Shown in pieces: positions 24,626 to 32,736 of a stretch of DNA of 64,000 nucleotides (the stretch's first letter is position 1; each line of letters opens with the position of its first letter). Below the pieces are notes generated by a model, which was not told where the DNA came from, made no database searches, and saw nothing but the letters and a program-made list of their open reading frames with translations. The stretch comes from XN24 sp964462675 (GTDB lineage: Bacteria; Pseudomonadota; Gammaproteobacteria; Steroidobacterales; XN24): positions 67,249 to 131,248 of the forward strand of contig CAYWYS010000004.1 in the NCBI GenBank assembly GCA_964462675.1, given 5' to 3'. The translations under genes and the position numbers were made by a program.

Positions 24626-25056
24626 CACGGCTGTTCCCGCGGCATCACGGCCAGTGTCAGGCGTGACACACAGACCAGCCGCCCGGCCTCGTCCTCGATG
24701 CGCGTCTCCCAGACCTGGGTGCGCCGGCCGATGTGCACCGGGCGGGCCGTGCCCGTCACCAGGCCGTGCCGGACGGCGCGCACATGGTTGGCGTTGATCT
24801 CGAGGCCGACCGCATATTCGCGCGCCATGTCCAGGCAGCAGTTCGCGCCCGAGCTGCCGAGCGACTCGGAGAGCACCGCCGACGCGCCGCCGTGCAGCAG
24901 CCCGAAGGGCTGGTGCGTGCGTGCGTCCACGGGCATCGTCGCGACGAGGTAATCGTCGCCGACTTCGGTGAAACGGATCTCGAGTTGCTCGAGCAGCGTA
25001 TTGCGCGACAGCGCGTTCAGCGCCTCGACAGTCGGTCGTTGTCGCCAGATGCTCAT
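24625..25056 (-). CDS. Hotdog-fold acyl-CoA thioesterase (YdiI/PaaI type)
   Basis: 143 residues, one hotdog domain. The segment FGLLHGGASAVLSESLGSSGAN carries the HGG motif and the Glu used as catalytic base in YdiI/MenI-type 4HBT thioesterases. These cleave aryl- or acyl-CoA thioesters; the substrate here is not predictable. It overlaps both argH and lptM, so it is co-translated inside the arginine-lysine operon. Possible roles are housekeeping CoA release, or a link to acyl-CoA used by the arginine block; the latter is speculation. Confidence 0.85.
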   Translation of the reverse strand: MSIWRQRPTVEALNALSRNTLLEQLEIRFTEVGDDYLVATMPVDARTHQPFGLLHGGASAVLSESLGSSGANCCLDMAREYAVGLEINANHVRAVRHGLVTGTARPVHIGRRTQVWETRIEDEAGRLVCVSRLTLAVMPREQP

Positions 25057-26261
25057 TGCTCGTCCTTTCTGCCCGGTTTGCCGCGCAGCTTCTCGCCGAC
25101 GCGCCGGTAGGCCTCGCGGAACGACATGCCTTCCTCGGTCACGAGGCGGTAGGCGTCCTCGGTCGCGTACAGCTGCTGTTCCATGCGGATGTTCTCCGCG
25201 ATGAAGTTCACTTCGGGCAGCGCGTGCACGAGGATTCCGAGCGTGGCCTCGGCCAGGTCGACCGCGCGGAACAGCGGTGCTTTCAGCAGCTGCAGGTCGC
25301 GGTGGTAGCCGGAGGTCAGCTTGGCCGGCACCGCGAGCGCCTCAGACAGGCAGCCCAGTGTCGTCGCCGCGCGGCCGCGCACCAGCTCGAACACGTCCGG
25401 GTTGCGCTTCTGCGGCATGATCGATGAGCCGGTGGTCATGGAGCTCGGCAGCGCCACGAAGCTGAACTCCTGGGTGCAGAACAGGATCAGGTCGGCGGCC
25501 AGCCGCCCGAGGTCCTGCATCAGCAGGTGAATCTCGAACACCAGCTGCGCCTCGGCCTTGCCGCGCGACAGCTGCACCGCGGTGACCGGCTCGTGGACCG
25601 AGGCGAAGCCGAGGCCGCGGCGCGTGTGCTCGCGATCCAGCGGCAGCCCCGGGGCGCCGTAGCCGGCGGCGGAGCCGAGCGGGTTGCGGTCAGCGCGACG
25701 GCACGCGGCCAGCAGGCCCTCGGCGTCGTCGCGGATCTCGGCGGCGAAGCCCTCGGCCCACAGGCGCACCGAGCTGGGCATCGCGGGTTGCAGGTGCGTG
25801 TAACCCGGCAGCGGCGTGCCGGTCTCGCGCGTCGCCAGCGCATCGAGCTGTGCGGCAACGTGCAGCGCGCCGTCGTGCAGCCGCTGGCCGGCATCCTTGA
25901 GGTACAGGCGCAGCGCGGTCAGCACCTGGTCGTTGCGCGAGCGGCCGAGGTGCAGGCGCGCGGCGGCCTCGGGCGCGGTCAGCGACAGCCGATGCTCGAG
26001 GGCGTTGTGCACGTCCTCCTCGTCGAGGCCGATGCGCCACTCGCCGCGGGCGTGCGCATCGGCCAGCGCCTGCAGGCCCGCCTCGATCGCGGCCAGGTGG
26101 TCGGCCGGCAACAGGCCCCGATCATGCAGCATGCGCGCGTGGGCGATCGACGCGCGCACGTCGTAGGGCACGAGGCGATTGTCGAGCTGGTGATCCTCGC
26201 CGGCCGTGTAGGCCAGCACCTGGCCGTCGAGCGGATCGCCCTTGTCCCACATGCGGCTCAT
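25053..26261 (-). CDS. argH: Argininosuccinate lyase, short form
   Basis: 402 residues from the ATG at 26261, which overlaps the argB stop by one base. Fumarase/aspartase fold with HLGRSRNDQV, PGYTHLQPAMPSS, NPLGSAAGYG and the superfamily signature GSSIMPQKRNPD. It splits argininosuccinate into arginine and fumarate. It is 50-60 residues shorter than E. coli ArgH: the protein stops soon after GMSFREAYRRVGEKL, where the usual C-terminal helices would start. The sequence pattern is closer to the Bacteroidetes-type ArgH than to the enteric one. The active-site motifs are intact. Confidence 0.93.
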   Translation of the reverse strand: MSRMWDKGDPLDGQVLAYTAGEDHQLDNRLVPYDVRASIAHARMLHDRGLLPADHLAAIEAGLQALADAHARGEWRIGLDEEDVHNALEHRLSLTAPEAAARLHLGRSRNDQVLTALRLYLKDAGQRLHDGALHVAAQLDALATRETGTPLPGYTHLQPAMPSSVRLWAEGFAAEIRDDAEGLLAACRRADRNPLGSAAGYGAPGLPLDREHTRRGLGFASVHEPVTAVQLSRGKAEAQLVFEIHLLMQDLGRLAADLILFCTQEFSFVALPSSMTTGSSIMPQKRNPDVFELVRGRAATTLGCLSEALAVPAKLTSGYHRDLQLLKAPLFRAVDLAEATLGILVHALPEVNFIAENIRMEQQLYATEDAYRLVTEEGMSFREAYRRVGEKLRGKPGRKDEQ

Positions 26262-27208
26262 CAGTCTTCGTCCTCCGTCGCGGCCTGCTCCTCGGGCGTC
26301 AGGCTGCGGGTGTCCTCGACCACCAGCGTGCCCGTGCCCTCGTTGGTGAACACTTCGAGCAGCAGGCTGTCGGGCACCTGCCAGGAGATCACGTGCACCC
26401 GCGGCACGCCGCCGCGCACGGCGAACTTGATCGCATCGGCCTTCGGCTTCATGCCCGCGTCGAGGCGCCCCTCGGCGCGCATCCGCTCGAGGTCCGCCAG
26501 GTCGAGGTAGGAAACCAGCGAGCTCGGGTCGGCGGGGTCGTCGAGGATGCCCGGCGCGCCGGTCACGAGGATCAGCTTCTCGGCCTTCAGCGCGACGGCG
26601 ATCGCCGCCGCGACGGTGTCGGCGTTGATGTTCAGCAGGATGCCGTCCTCGTCGGCCGACAGCGGGCTGATGACCGGCAGGAAACCGGCATCGAGCTGGC
26701 GCTGCAGCACGCCGGCATCGACGCTGTCGATGTCGCCGACGAAGCCGTAGTCGACCGTGCCGCCCGCGGCGCTGGCCAGCGCCACCGGCGGCCGGCGATG
26801 CGCGTGGATCAGGCCGGCATCCACGCCGCTCATGCCGATCCCCGGCAGGCCGATGTCGCGGCAGATCGCCAGCACGCGCGTGTTGATGATGCCGTTCAGC
26901 ACCATCGTCGCAACCCGCAGCGAGCGCTCGTCGGTGACGCGCCGGCCCTCGACGAACTGCGAGGGCACATCGAGCGCCTCCGCAAGCTCGGTCGATTGCG
27001 GCCCGCCACCGTGCACCAGCACGACGTGGATGCCGACCTCGTGCAGGATGCCGAGCTGCTCGATCAGCTCGCGCGTGCTGTCCTCGTCGCCGAACACCGC
27101 CCCGCCGACCTTCACGACGAAGACCTTGCGCTTGAACATCCGGATGTACGGGACCGCGGCCTTCAGGGCCGTCACGGCGATGGCGCGTTCCCCGCGCGTG
27201 TGCAACAT
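26261..27208 (-). CDS. argB: Acetylglutamate kinase (N-acylglutamate kinase)
   Basis: 315 residues. Amino-acid kinase fold: VVKVGGAVFGDED, HGGGPQSTELAEAL, NINADTVAAAIA and the C-terminal LLLEVFTNEGTGTLVV. It resembles the kinase half of the bifunctional NAGS-K proteins of Xanthomonas, but there is no GNAT domain after it, so it is kinase only. It phosphorylates an N-acyl-glutamate. I chose the ATG at 27208 because GAGGAG lies 8 bases upstream; a GTG at 27217 abuts that site. About 12 bp separate it from the carbamoyltransferase stop. Confidence 0.93.
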   Translation of the reverse strand: MLHTRGERAIAVTALKAAVPYIRMFKRKVFVVKVGGAVFGDEDSTRELIEQLGILHEVGIHVVLVHGGGPQSTELAEALDVPSQFVEGRRVTDERSLRVATMVLNGIINTRVLAICRDIGLPGIGMSGVDAGLIHAHRRPPVALASAAGGTVDYGFVGDIDSVDAGVLQRQLDAGFLPVISPLSADEDGILLNINADTVAAAIAVALKAEKLILVTGAPGILDDPADPSSLVSYLDLADLERMRAEGRLDAGMKPKADAIKFAVRGGVPRVHVISWQVPDSLLLEVFTNEGTGTLVVEDTRSLTPEEQAATEDED

Positions 27209-27220
27209 GGGCGTCACTCC

Positions 27221-28225
27221 TCAGCGTCCTGCCAGCAGGCGATGCAGGATCGCCATTTGTACCGTCATCCTGTTGCGCGCCTGCGGCAGCACCCGGCTGC
27301 GCGGCCCGTCCAGCACTTCGTCCGCGACCACGACATTGCGCCGGACCGGCAGGCAATGCATGAAAATCGCTTCCGCCGCGGCGTTCGCGAACCACGCTTC
27401 GCGCACCATCCAGTGCTCCAGGTTCTTGCGCAGGGCCCGGTCGTCGGCCGGCCTCCCATAATAGCGCGTCGAGGCCCAGCTCTTTGCGTAGATCACGTGC
27501 GCTCCCTGCATCGCCTCGTCGCGCTCCTCGCTTTCGCGCACCGAGCCGCCGGACGCGGCTGCCGCGGTGCGCGCCCGTTGCATGATCGGCTCCGGCAGCG
27601 CGTAACCGTCCGGCCGCAGCACCGTGACGTCCATGCCGCGCATTGCCGCCATGTGCAAGGCGGCCGCGGGCACGGCCAGCGGCAACGGCGAGGGGTGATT
27701 GGCCCACGACAGCACGAAGCGACCGCCGTTTGCGGGCACGCCGAGGTCGTCCATGGTCTTCCAGTCGGCCAGCGCCTGGCACGGGTGATTGACCTCCGAC
27801 TCGAGGTTGATCAGCGGCACCGGGCAGATGTCGGTCATTTCCATGAACTTGCGCTCCTCGAGATCGGCCTCGAGGTCGATGCCGCCGGCGAAGGCGCGAA
27901 TGCCCAGCACGTCGGCGTAGCTGGCGAGCACCGGCACGGCCTCGCGGATGTGCTCGGCCGCCTCGCCGTCCATGACGATGCCGTTACGGGACTCGAGCTT
28001 CCAGGTGCCGGTGCCGGGCGTGATGACGAATGACGAGCCGCCGAGCCGGCCCATCGCGGCCTGGAACGACGCGACCGTGCGCAGCGAGGGATTGAAGAAC
28101 AGCATTCCCATGACCTTGCCGAGCAGCGCGCGGGGCTCGGGATGGCGGTCGAGGTGGCCGGCGAGCTCGAGCAGCGCCGCGACTTCCTCGGGCGTGTTTT
28201 CGGCGAGGTCGATAAAACGTTTCAT
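27221..28225 (-). CDS. N-acyl-L-ornithine carbamoyltransferase (AOTCase/SOTCase family)
   Basis: 334 residues. It has the carbamoyl-phosphate loop FFNPSLRT, the adjacent-subunit Trp75 in GTGTWKLE, GIRAF, HPCQ and HCLPVRRN, all as in the transcarbamylases that act on N-acetyl- or N-succinyl-ornithine rather than ornithine. The residue that decides between the two (Glu92 in Xanthomonas AOTCase, Pro90 in Bacteroides SOTCase) is Ala90 here (MDGEAAEH). The usual second Arg of SxRTR is Val51. So the acyl group used is open. The product is an N-acyl-citrulline, which needs a deacylase not found in this window. It overlaps argD by four bases. Confidence 0.92.
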   Translation of the reverse strand: MKRFIDLAENTPEEVAALLELAGHLDRHPEPRALLGKVMGMLFFNPSLRTVASFQAAMGRLGGSSFVITPGTGTWKLESRNGIVMDGEAAEHIREAVPVLASYADVLGIRAFAGGIDLEADLEERKFMEMTDICPVPLINLESEVNHPCQALADWKTMDDLGVPANGGRFVLSWANHPSPLPLAVPAAALHMAAMRGMDVTVLRPDGYALPEPIMQRARTAAAASGGSVRESEERDEAMQGAHVIYAKSWASTRYYGRPADDRALRKNLEHWMVREAWFANAAAEAIFMHCLPVRRNVVVADEVLDGPRSRVLPQARNRMTVQMAILHRLLAGR

Positions 28226-29400
28226 GGCGCGATCTCCGCAAGGGCCGCCGCAAGCCGGGCGACATGGTTGGACTCAAGGATAAAGGGTGGCAGCAGGCGC
28301 AGCACGCGCGGGTCGGCGCTGGTGCCGGCGAGAATGTCGTGTTTCAGCAGCTCGGCCTGGATTTCCTTTGCCGGCCGGCTGCAGACCAGTCCGAGCAGGA
28401 AACCGGCGCCCTGGATTGCCGTCACGGGGCCGACCTGGCAGGTGGCGCGAATCTGCGCGGACAGCGAGCGCACCCGCTCGAGCAGGCCCTCGTCGCGGAT
28501 CACCGCGATGACCGTCTCGATCGCCGCGCAGGCCATCGGCCCGCCGCCGAAGGTGGTGCCGAGCTCGCCGAGCTTCAGGGTGGCGGAGATTTCGCTGGTG
28601 GTGATCACGGCGCCCGCCGGGAAGCCGCCGGCCAGGCCCTTGGCGGTCGTGATGATGTCGGGCGTGACGCCGAAATAGTCGGCGCCGAACGGCCGGCCGG
28701 TGCGGCCCATGCCGCACTGGACCTCGTCGAAGATCAGCAACGCGCCGGCCTCGCGGGTCGCCTTGCGGGCCGCCGCCAGGAACGCCTGCGGCATGTCGAC
28801 GGCGCCGGCCACGCCCTGCACCGGCTCGACGATCAGCGCCGCGGTGTCGGCGCCGACCTTGTGCGCCAGTGCGGCCGGGTCACGCGGCGACACGAAGCTG
28901 ACCTCGAAGGGCTTGCGCGGGAAGCCGTACCACTTCTCGCTGCCCCAGGTCACCGCGGCAGCCGCCGCGGTGCGGCCGTGGAATGCGCCCTCGACGGCGA
29001 CGATGCGGCTGCGCTGGTTGCCGCCGAAGGCGAGCTTCAGCGCGTTCTCGTTGGCCTCGGCGCCGCTGTTGACCAGGAACACGCGATCGAGGCCCGGCGG
29101 CGCGAAGCGCGCCAGCGCCTCGCAGGCGCGGGCGCGCAGCTCGAGCGGCAGCAGGTTGCTCTGGAACGTCAGCCGCTGGACCTGGTCCTGCAGCGCCGCC
29201 ACGAGCCGCGGATGGCCATAGCCCAGCGCTGCGACCGCGTGGCCGCCGTACATGTCGAGGATGCGCCGGCCGTCGGCCATGATCAGCCACGGGCCTTCGC
29301 CGCCGACCGGCTTGAGGTCGAGCTGGGCGTACACGGGCAGGGTCCAGGCGAGCTCGTCTCGCGCGCCGGATGCGTTGTCGAGGACGGGATTCGTTTTCAT
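28222..29400 (-). CDS. argD: Acylornithine aminotransferase
   Basis: 392 residues, class III PLP aminotransferase. NSGAEANENALKLA binds cofactor phosphate, FDEVQCGMGRTG carries the PLP Asp, and Lys254 in TTAKGLAGG is the Schiff-base lysine. It turns N-acyl-glutamate semialdehyde into N-acyl-ornithine. I chose the ATG at 29398-29400 because it overlaps the argC stop (ATGA) and matches the family start. Overlaps the carbamoyltransferase downstream. Confidence 0.95.
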   Translation of the reverse strand: MKTNPVLDNASGARDELAWTLPVYAQLDLKPVGGEGPWLIMADGRRILDMYGGHAVAALGYGHPRLVAALQDQVQRLTFQSNLLPLELRARACEALARFAPPGLDRVFLVNSGAEANENALKLAFGGNQRSRIVAVEGAFHGRTAAAAAVTWGSEKWYGFPRKPFEVSFVSPRDPAALAHKVGADTAALIVEPVQGVAGAVDMPQAFLAAARKATREAGALLIFDEVQCGMGRTGRPFGADYFGVTPDIITTAKGLAGGFPAGAVITTSEISATLKLGELGTTFGGGPMACAAIETVIAVIRDEGLLERVRSLSAQIRATCQVGPVTAIQGAGFLLGLVCSRPAKEIQAELLKHDILAGTSADPRVLRLLPPFILESNHVARLAAALAEIAP

Positions 29401-30455
29401 GTCCATGCCGGCCCCGGCAGGCGGAGCCCGGCATCCTCCGGGAGTTCGAGCAGGCGATTCATCCATTGCAGCGCGCCGCCGGCCGCGCCCTTGACCAGGT
29501 TGTCGATGACCGACATCACGACGAAGCTCTCGCCGTCGGCCGCGACCGCGAGCCGGGCGCGGTTCGAGCCCGCAACGTCCTTGATGCGCGGCGGCGTGTC
29601 GATGACCTCGACGAAGGGCGAGCCGGCGTAGGCCCGCGCCAGCGTGGCGCGCAGCTCCGCGGCACCGGCCGGCGCGGCCAGCCGTCCGTGGATCGTCGCG
29701 TGGATGCCGCGCGCCCAGGGGCCGGAATGCGGCACGAAGTGCACCGTGCACGGCCCGGCGGCCTCGGCGGCCAGCTGCTCGATCTCGGGGCGGTGCCGGT
29801 GCACCAGCGGCTGGTAGGCGAACAGGTTGCCGTGTCGCTCGGGGTGATGCGTGGTCTCGCCGAGCTTGCGGCCGGCGCCGGTGCTGCCGGTCACGGCCGA
29901 CACGAAGAATTCCGGCTCGGCCAGTCCGGCCGCGAGCAAGGGCACGATGCCGAGCAGCACTGAGGTCACGAAGCAGCCCGGGTGGCCGACATGCGGCGCG
30001 GGACGGCCGGCGAGATGCTCGGGCAGCGCGCAGGCGAACTCGGCGAGGCGCGCCGGGCAGGGATGCGGATGGCCGTAGACGGCCGCGTAGGCCGCCGGGT
30101 CGCGGAAGCGGAAGTCCGCCGACGCATCGACGACCGTCAGCGGCGCGCCGGCGATTGTCGCGGCCTGCAGCAGCGCATCGACGCGCGCGGCCGCGGCGCC
30201 GTGCGGGGCGGCACAGAACAGGGCGCGCACGCGCCCGTCGCGCACCGCCGCCTCGAGACCGGCCTCGTCGCAGAAGCGCGTCTCCGGCCAGGCCATGGCA
30301 AGGTTCGGGAACGCCGCGGCGAGCGGCTGGCCGGCGCGGCTGTCTGACGACACCGCCGCAAGCGCCAGCGACGGGTGGCCGGCGAGCAGGCGCAGGAACT
30401 CGCCGGCGACGTAGCCGGTGCCGCCGAGCACGGCGACCGCATGGCGCTTGCTCAT
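29397..30455 (-). CDS. argC: N-acetyl-gamma-glutamyl-phosphate reductase
   Basis: 352 residues from the ATG at 30455. N-terminal NAD(P)-binding motif LGGTGYVAGEFLRLL, catalytic Cys161 in VGHPGCFVTSV and the substrate-binding GSTGAGR segment. It reduces N-acyl-glutamyl phosphate to the semialdehyde. Type 1 (long) ArgC by length. It overlaps its upstream P-loop neighbour and argD by four bases each, so all three are translationally coupled. Confidence 0.95.
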   Translation of the reverse strand: MSKRHAVAVLGGTGYVAGEFLRLLAGHPSLALAAVSSDSRAGQPLAAAFPNLAMAWPETRFCDEAGLEAAVRDGRVRALFCAAPHGAAAARVDALLQAATIAGAPLTVVDASADFRFRDPAAYAAVYGHPHPCPARLAEFACALPEHLAGRPAPHVGHPGCFVTSVLLGIVPLLAAGLAEPEFFVSAVTGSTGAGRKLGETTHHPERHGNLFAYQPLVHRHRPEIEQLAAEAAGPCTVHFVPHSGPWARGIHATIHGRLAAPAGAAELRATLARAYAGSPFVEVIDTPPRIKDVAGSNRARLAVAADGESFVVMSVIDNLVKGAAGGALQWMNRLLELPEDAGLRLPGPAWT

Positions 30456-31513
30456 GCGCCGGCCTCGGGGCCGAACAGCACGCCGCGCAGGTGCTCGCCG
30501 AGCTCGGCTTCCTGGGTCAGCGCGTTGAACGCCGGCACGCCCATCTGTTCGCGGATGATCCGCACGCCGACCTCGTTGTCGGTCGAGCGGCCCGTGACCA
30601 GCGCCGGCTCGATACCGAAGCGCTCCCTGAGCAGGTGCACGCCGCCGAAGGCGCCGACCGGGTCGTTGGCGCACAGGATGACGGCCGACAGCGCTTTCCT
30701 GACTTCGGTGTCGCGCAGGATCGCCTCGACGCCGTAGGCGCCCATGATGCCGTCGCCGAGCTCGAACACGATGACGTCCGGGCGCGTCTCGGCCATGCGC
30801 GTCAGCATCGTGCGGGCGAGGCGCGGTCCGTTCGCGGGCGCGGTCGTGACGATGCCGAAATCAGTGAAGATCGAGGTCGCGCGCGCGCCGGCATCCTCCA
30901 TCGCGAGGATGTCCCGGCGCAGCGACACGCCCGTCGCCTTGAACGCGGCGACGCGATACCCGTAGTGCGAGAAGCGGCTGATGATCGCCGCCGCGGCCGC
31001 GGTCTTGCCGGCGTCCATGCAGGTGCCGGCCAGCGCGATCGTCGGGATGCCACGCGTGTCGACCGCCGGGTCGACCGGCAACGGCAGGCTGCCGACGCGC
31101 GCCGGCGTGCCGATGCGCTCGCCGAGATACGGGAAATGCAGCACGGTGCCCAGCACGCGGCACTCGAAGGGCTGGCCGCGATCGCGGTTCACCGAGTCGC
31201 AGATGCCCATGACGCCGCCGAGGTTCAGCAGGTTGATCTTGTCGCCCGGCGCGAGCGTTTTCGGGATGTGGCCGGAATAGCCGAACAGGGCGGCGCGGTG
31301 GCCGAGCGCGCCGACGACGATGTCGCCGCGCTTGACCTGCGCCATGCGGCCCGAGGTCAGCTCGAGCGTGTTGTAGGTGGACTTGTTGGACAGCACCTCG
31401 ACGGCGATGACGACGCCTTCCTCGCAGGGAATCCCGGCGGCGATCTTGACCTCGCGGCCGAGCCGGCAGCTCTGCGCAACCGAAGCGATCTTGTCGACAA
31501 TCAAGGGACGCAT
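30452..31513 (-). CDS. BioD/DUF1611-type P-loop protein embedded in the arginine operon (function unassigned)
   Basis: 353 residues. Residues 1-150 look like a beta-rich domain of Gly-rich loops (GDIVVGALGHRAALFGYSG, NLGGVMGICDS). From about 155 a P-loop domain starts, with GTCMDAGKT at 163-171, the G-x5-GKT spacing of BioD and DUF1611 (DgcN-like) proteins; later motifs include DVIVFELGDGIMG and ILCANDP. It is no known arginine enzyme, yet it sits between argG and argC with a 3-bp gap and a 4-bp overlap. Some DUF1611 proteins are D-glutamate N-acetyltransferases, so N-acylation of glutamate (the missing first step) is my working idea. It could instead be a ligase or regulator. Confidence 0.7.
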   Translation of the reverse strand: MRPLIVDKIASVAQSCRLGREVKIAAGIPCEEGVVIAVEVLSNKSTYNTLELTSGRMAQVKRGDIVVGALGHRAALFGYSGHIPKTLAPGDKINLLNLGGVMGICDSVNRDRGQPFECRVLGTVLHFPYLGERIGTPARVGSLPLPVDPAVDTRGIPTIALAGTCMDAGKTAAAAAIISRFSHYGYRVAAFKATGVSLRRDILAMEDAGARATSIFTDFGIVTTAPANGPRLARTMLTRMAETRPDVIVFELGDGIMGAYGVEAILRDTEVRKALSAVILCANDPVGAFGGVHLLRERFGIEPALVTGRSTDNEVGVRIIREQMGVPAFNALTQEAELGEHLRGVLFGPEAGA

Positions 31514-31516
31514 CGG

Positions 31517-32728
31517 TCAGCCCCCTGCCCGCGTGTGCAGCATGCCGGCCAGCGCCTTCATGCGCGCCAGCCCGAGCGCGTCGGCCGCGCTCCACTCGCC
31601 GGCCGATTCGCCGTACTTGCCCTTGGTCGCCGCGAGCAGCGAGTGCGGCGAGGTCACGCCCTCGACGAACAATACGCCCGGCCGGAACAGCAGGTGCACC
31701 TCGCCGGTGACGCGCGCCTGCGAGGACGCCAGCAGTGCCTCGATGTCACGCGCCGCGGGCTCGAGGTGCTGGCCCTCGTGGACCAGGTCGCCGTAGACCA
31801 GCGCCAGCGGCTCCTTGATCTTCTGCTGCGTGCCGGTCAGCGTCAGCTTCTCGAGCTCGCGGTGCGCCGACAGCAGCGTCTCGGCGGCCGGCGCCTCGAA
31901 AGCGACGCGGCCCTTGGAGCCGAGGATGGTTTCGCCGAGGTGGATGCCGCGGCCGATGCCGAAGCCGCCTGCGAGCGTCTCGAGGCGCTCGATCAACGCC
32001 ACGGGATCGAGCGCTTCGCCGTCCAGCGACACGGGCACGCCGCGCGCGAAGCCGATGCGATGGCGCGCCGGCGCGCGCGGCTGGTCGAATGCGCCGGCGG
32101 TCACGACCCAGGCGCTTTCCGGGATCGACTCACGCGAGTCGAGCGTTTCCTTGCCGCCGATCGTCGTGCCCCACAGGCCGCGGTTGATCGAGTAGGCGCC
32201 GCCGCCGGCCGGCACCGGCAGGCCGCGTTTCTCCAGCCACGCCACCTGCGCGGCGCGCTGCCAGTCGTGGTCGCGCACCGGCGCCAGCACCTCGAGGCCG
32301 GGGCGTAGCGTGCGTAGCGCGACTTCGAAGCGCACCTGGTCGTTGCCGGCCGCGGTGCTGCCGTGCGCCACGGTGTCGCTGCCCAGCGCGGCGGCCTGCG
32401 CGGCCACGAGCTTCGCCTGCAGGCCGCGCTCCGCGCCGACGCACAAGGGATAGAGCTGGCCGCGGCGGACGTTGCCGAACACCAGGTATTTCAGCACCGA
32501 GTCGAAGAACTCGCGGCGCGCGTCCACGGTGATGTGGCGCTCGGCGCCGAGCGCGAGCGCGCGGGCCTCGAGCGCCGCGGTGTCGACGTCGCCGCCGGTG
32601 TCCACGGTCACGGTGATGACCGGGCGGCCGAGGGTCTCCTTGAGCCAGGCCACGCAAAACGACGTGTCCAGGCCGCCGGAGAAGGCGAGCAGAACGGGAT
32701 TGCCGCCCGTCTGGGAGGAGGCGTTCAT
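31517..32728 (-). CDS. argG: Argininosuccinate synthase, Bacteroidetes-like subtype
   Basis: 403 residues. N-type ATP pyrophosphatase motif AFSGGLDTSF at about 14-23, then VAHGSTAAGNDQVRFE and SINRGLWGTTIGGKETL. It joins citrulline and aspartate using ATP. The motif wording matches the Bacteroidetes-type ArgG rather than the E. coli form. It lies 8 bp downstream of argR and 3 bp upstream of the P-loop gene. An internal citrulline-binding site cannot be judged by eye, but all main motifs are present. Confidence 0.95.
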   Translation of the reverse strand: MNASSQTGGNPVLLAFSGGLDTSFCVAWLKETLGRPVITVTVDTGGDVDTAALEARALALGAERHITVDARREFFDSVLKYLVFGNVRRGQLYPLCVGAERGLQAKLVAAQAAALGSDTVAHGSTAAGNDQVRFEVALRTLRPGLEVLAPVRDHDWQRAAQVAWLEKRGLPVPAGGGAYSINRGLWGTTIGGKETLDSRESIPESAWVVTAGAFDQPRAPARHRIGFARGVPVSLDGEALDPVALIERLETLAGGFGIGRGIHLGETILGSKGRVAFEAPAAETLLSAHRELEKLTLTGTQQKIKEPLALVYGDLVHEGQHLEPAARDIEALLASSQARVTGEVHLLFRPGVLFVEGVTSPHSLLAATKGKYGESAGEWSAADALGLARMKALAGMLHTRAGG

Positions 32729-32736
32729 CGGCTGTG

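Noticed and set aside
25053..27782. An apparent 909-residue protein covering argH and its upstream region
   Set aside because: The N-terminal 500 residues are the wrong frame of argB and the carbamoyltransferase. The real ArgH starts at 26261, one base over the argB stop.
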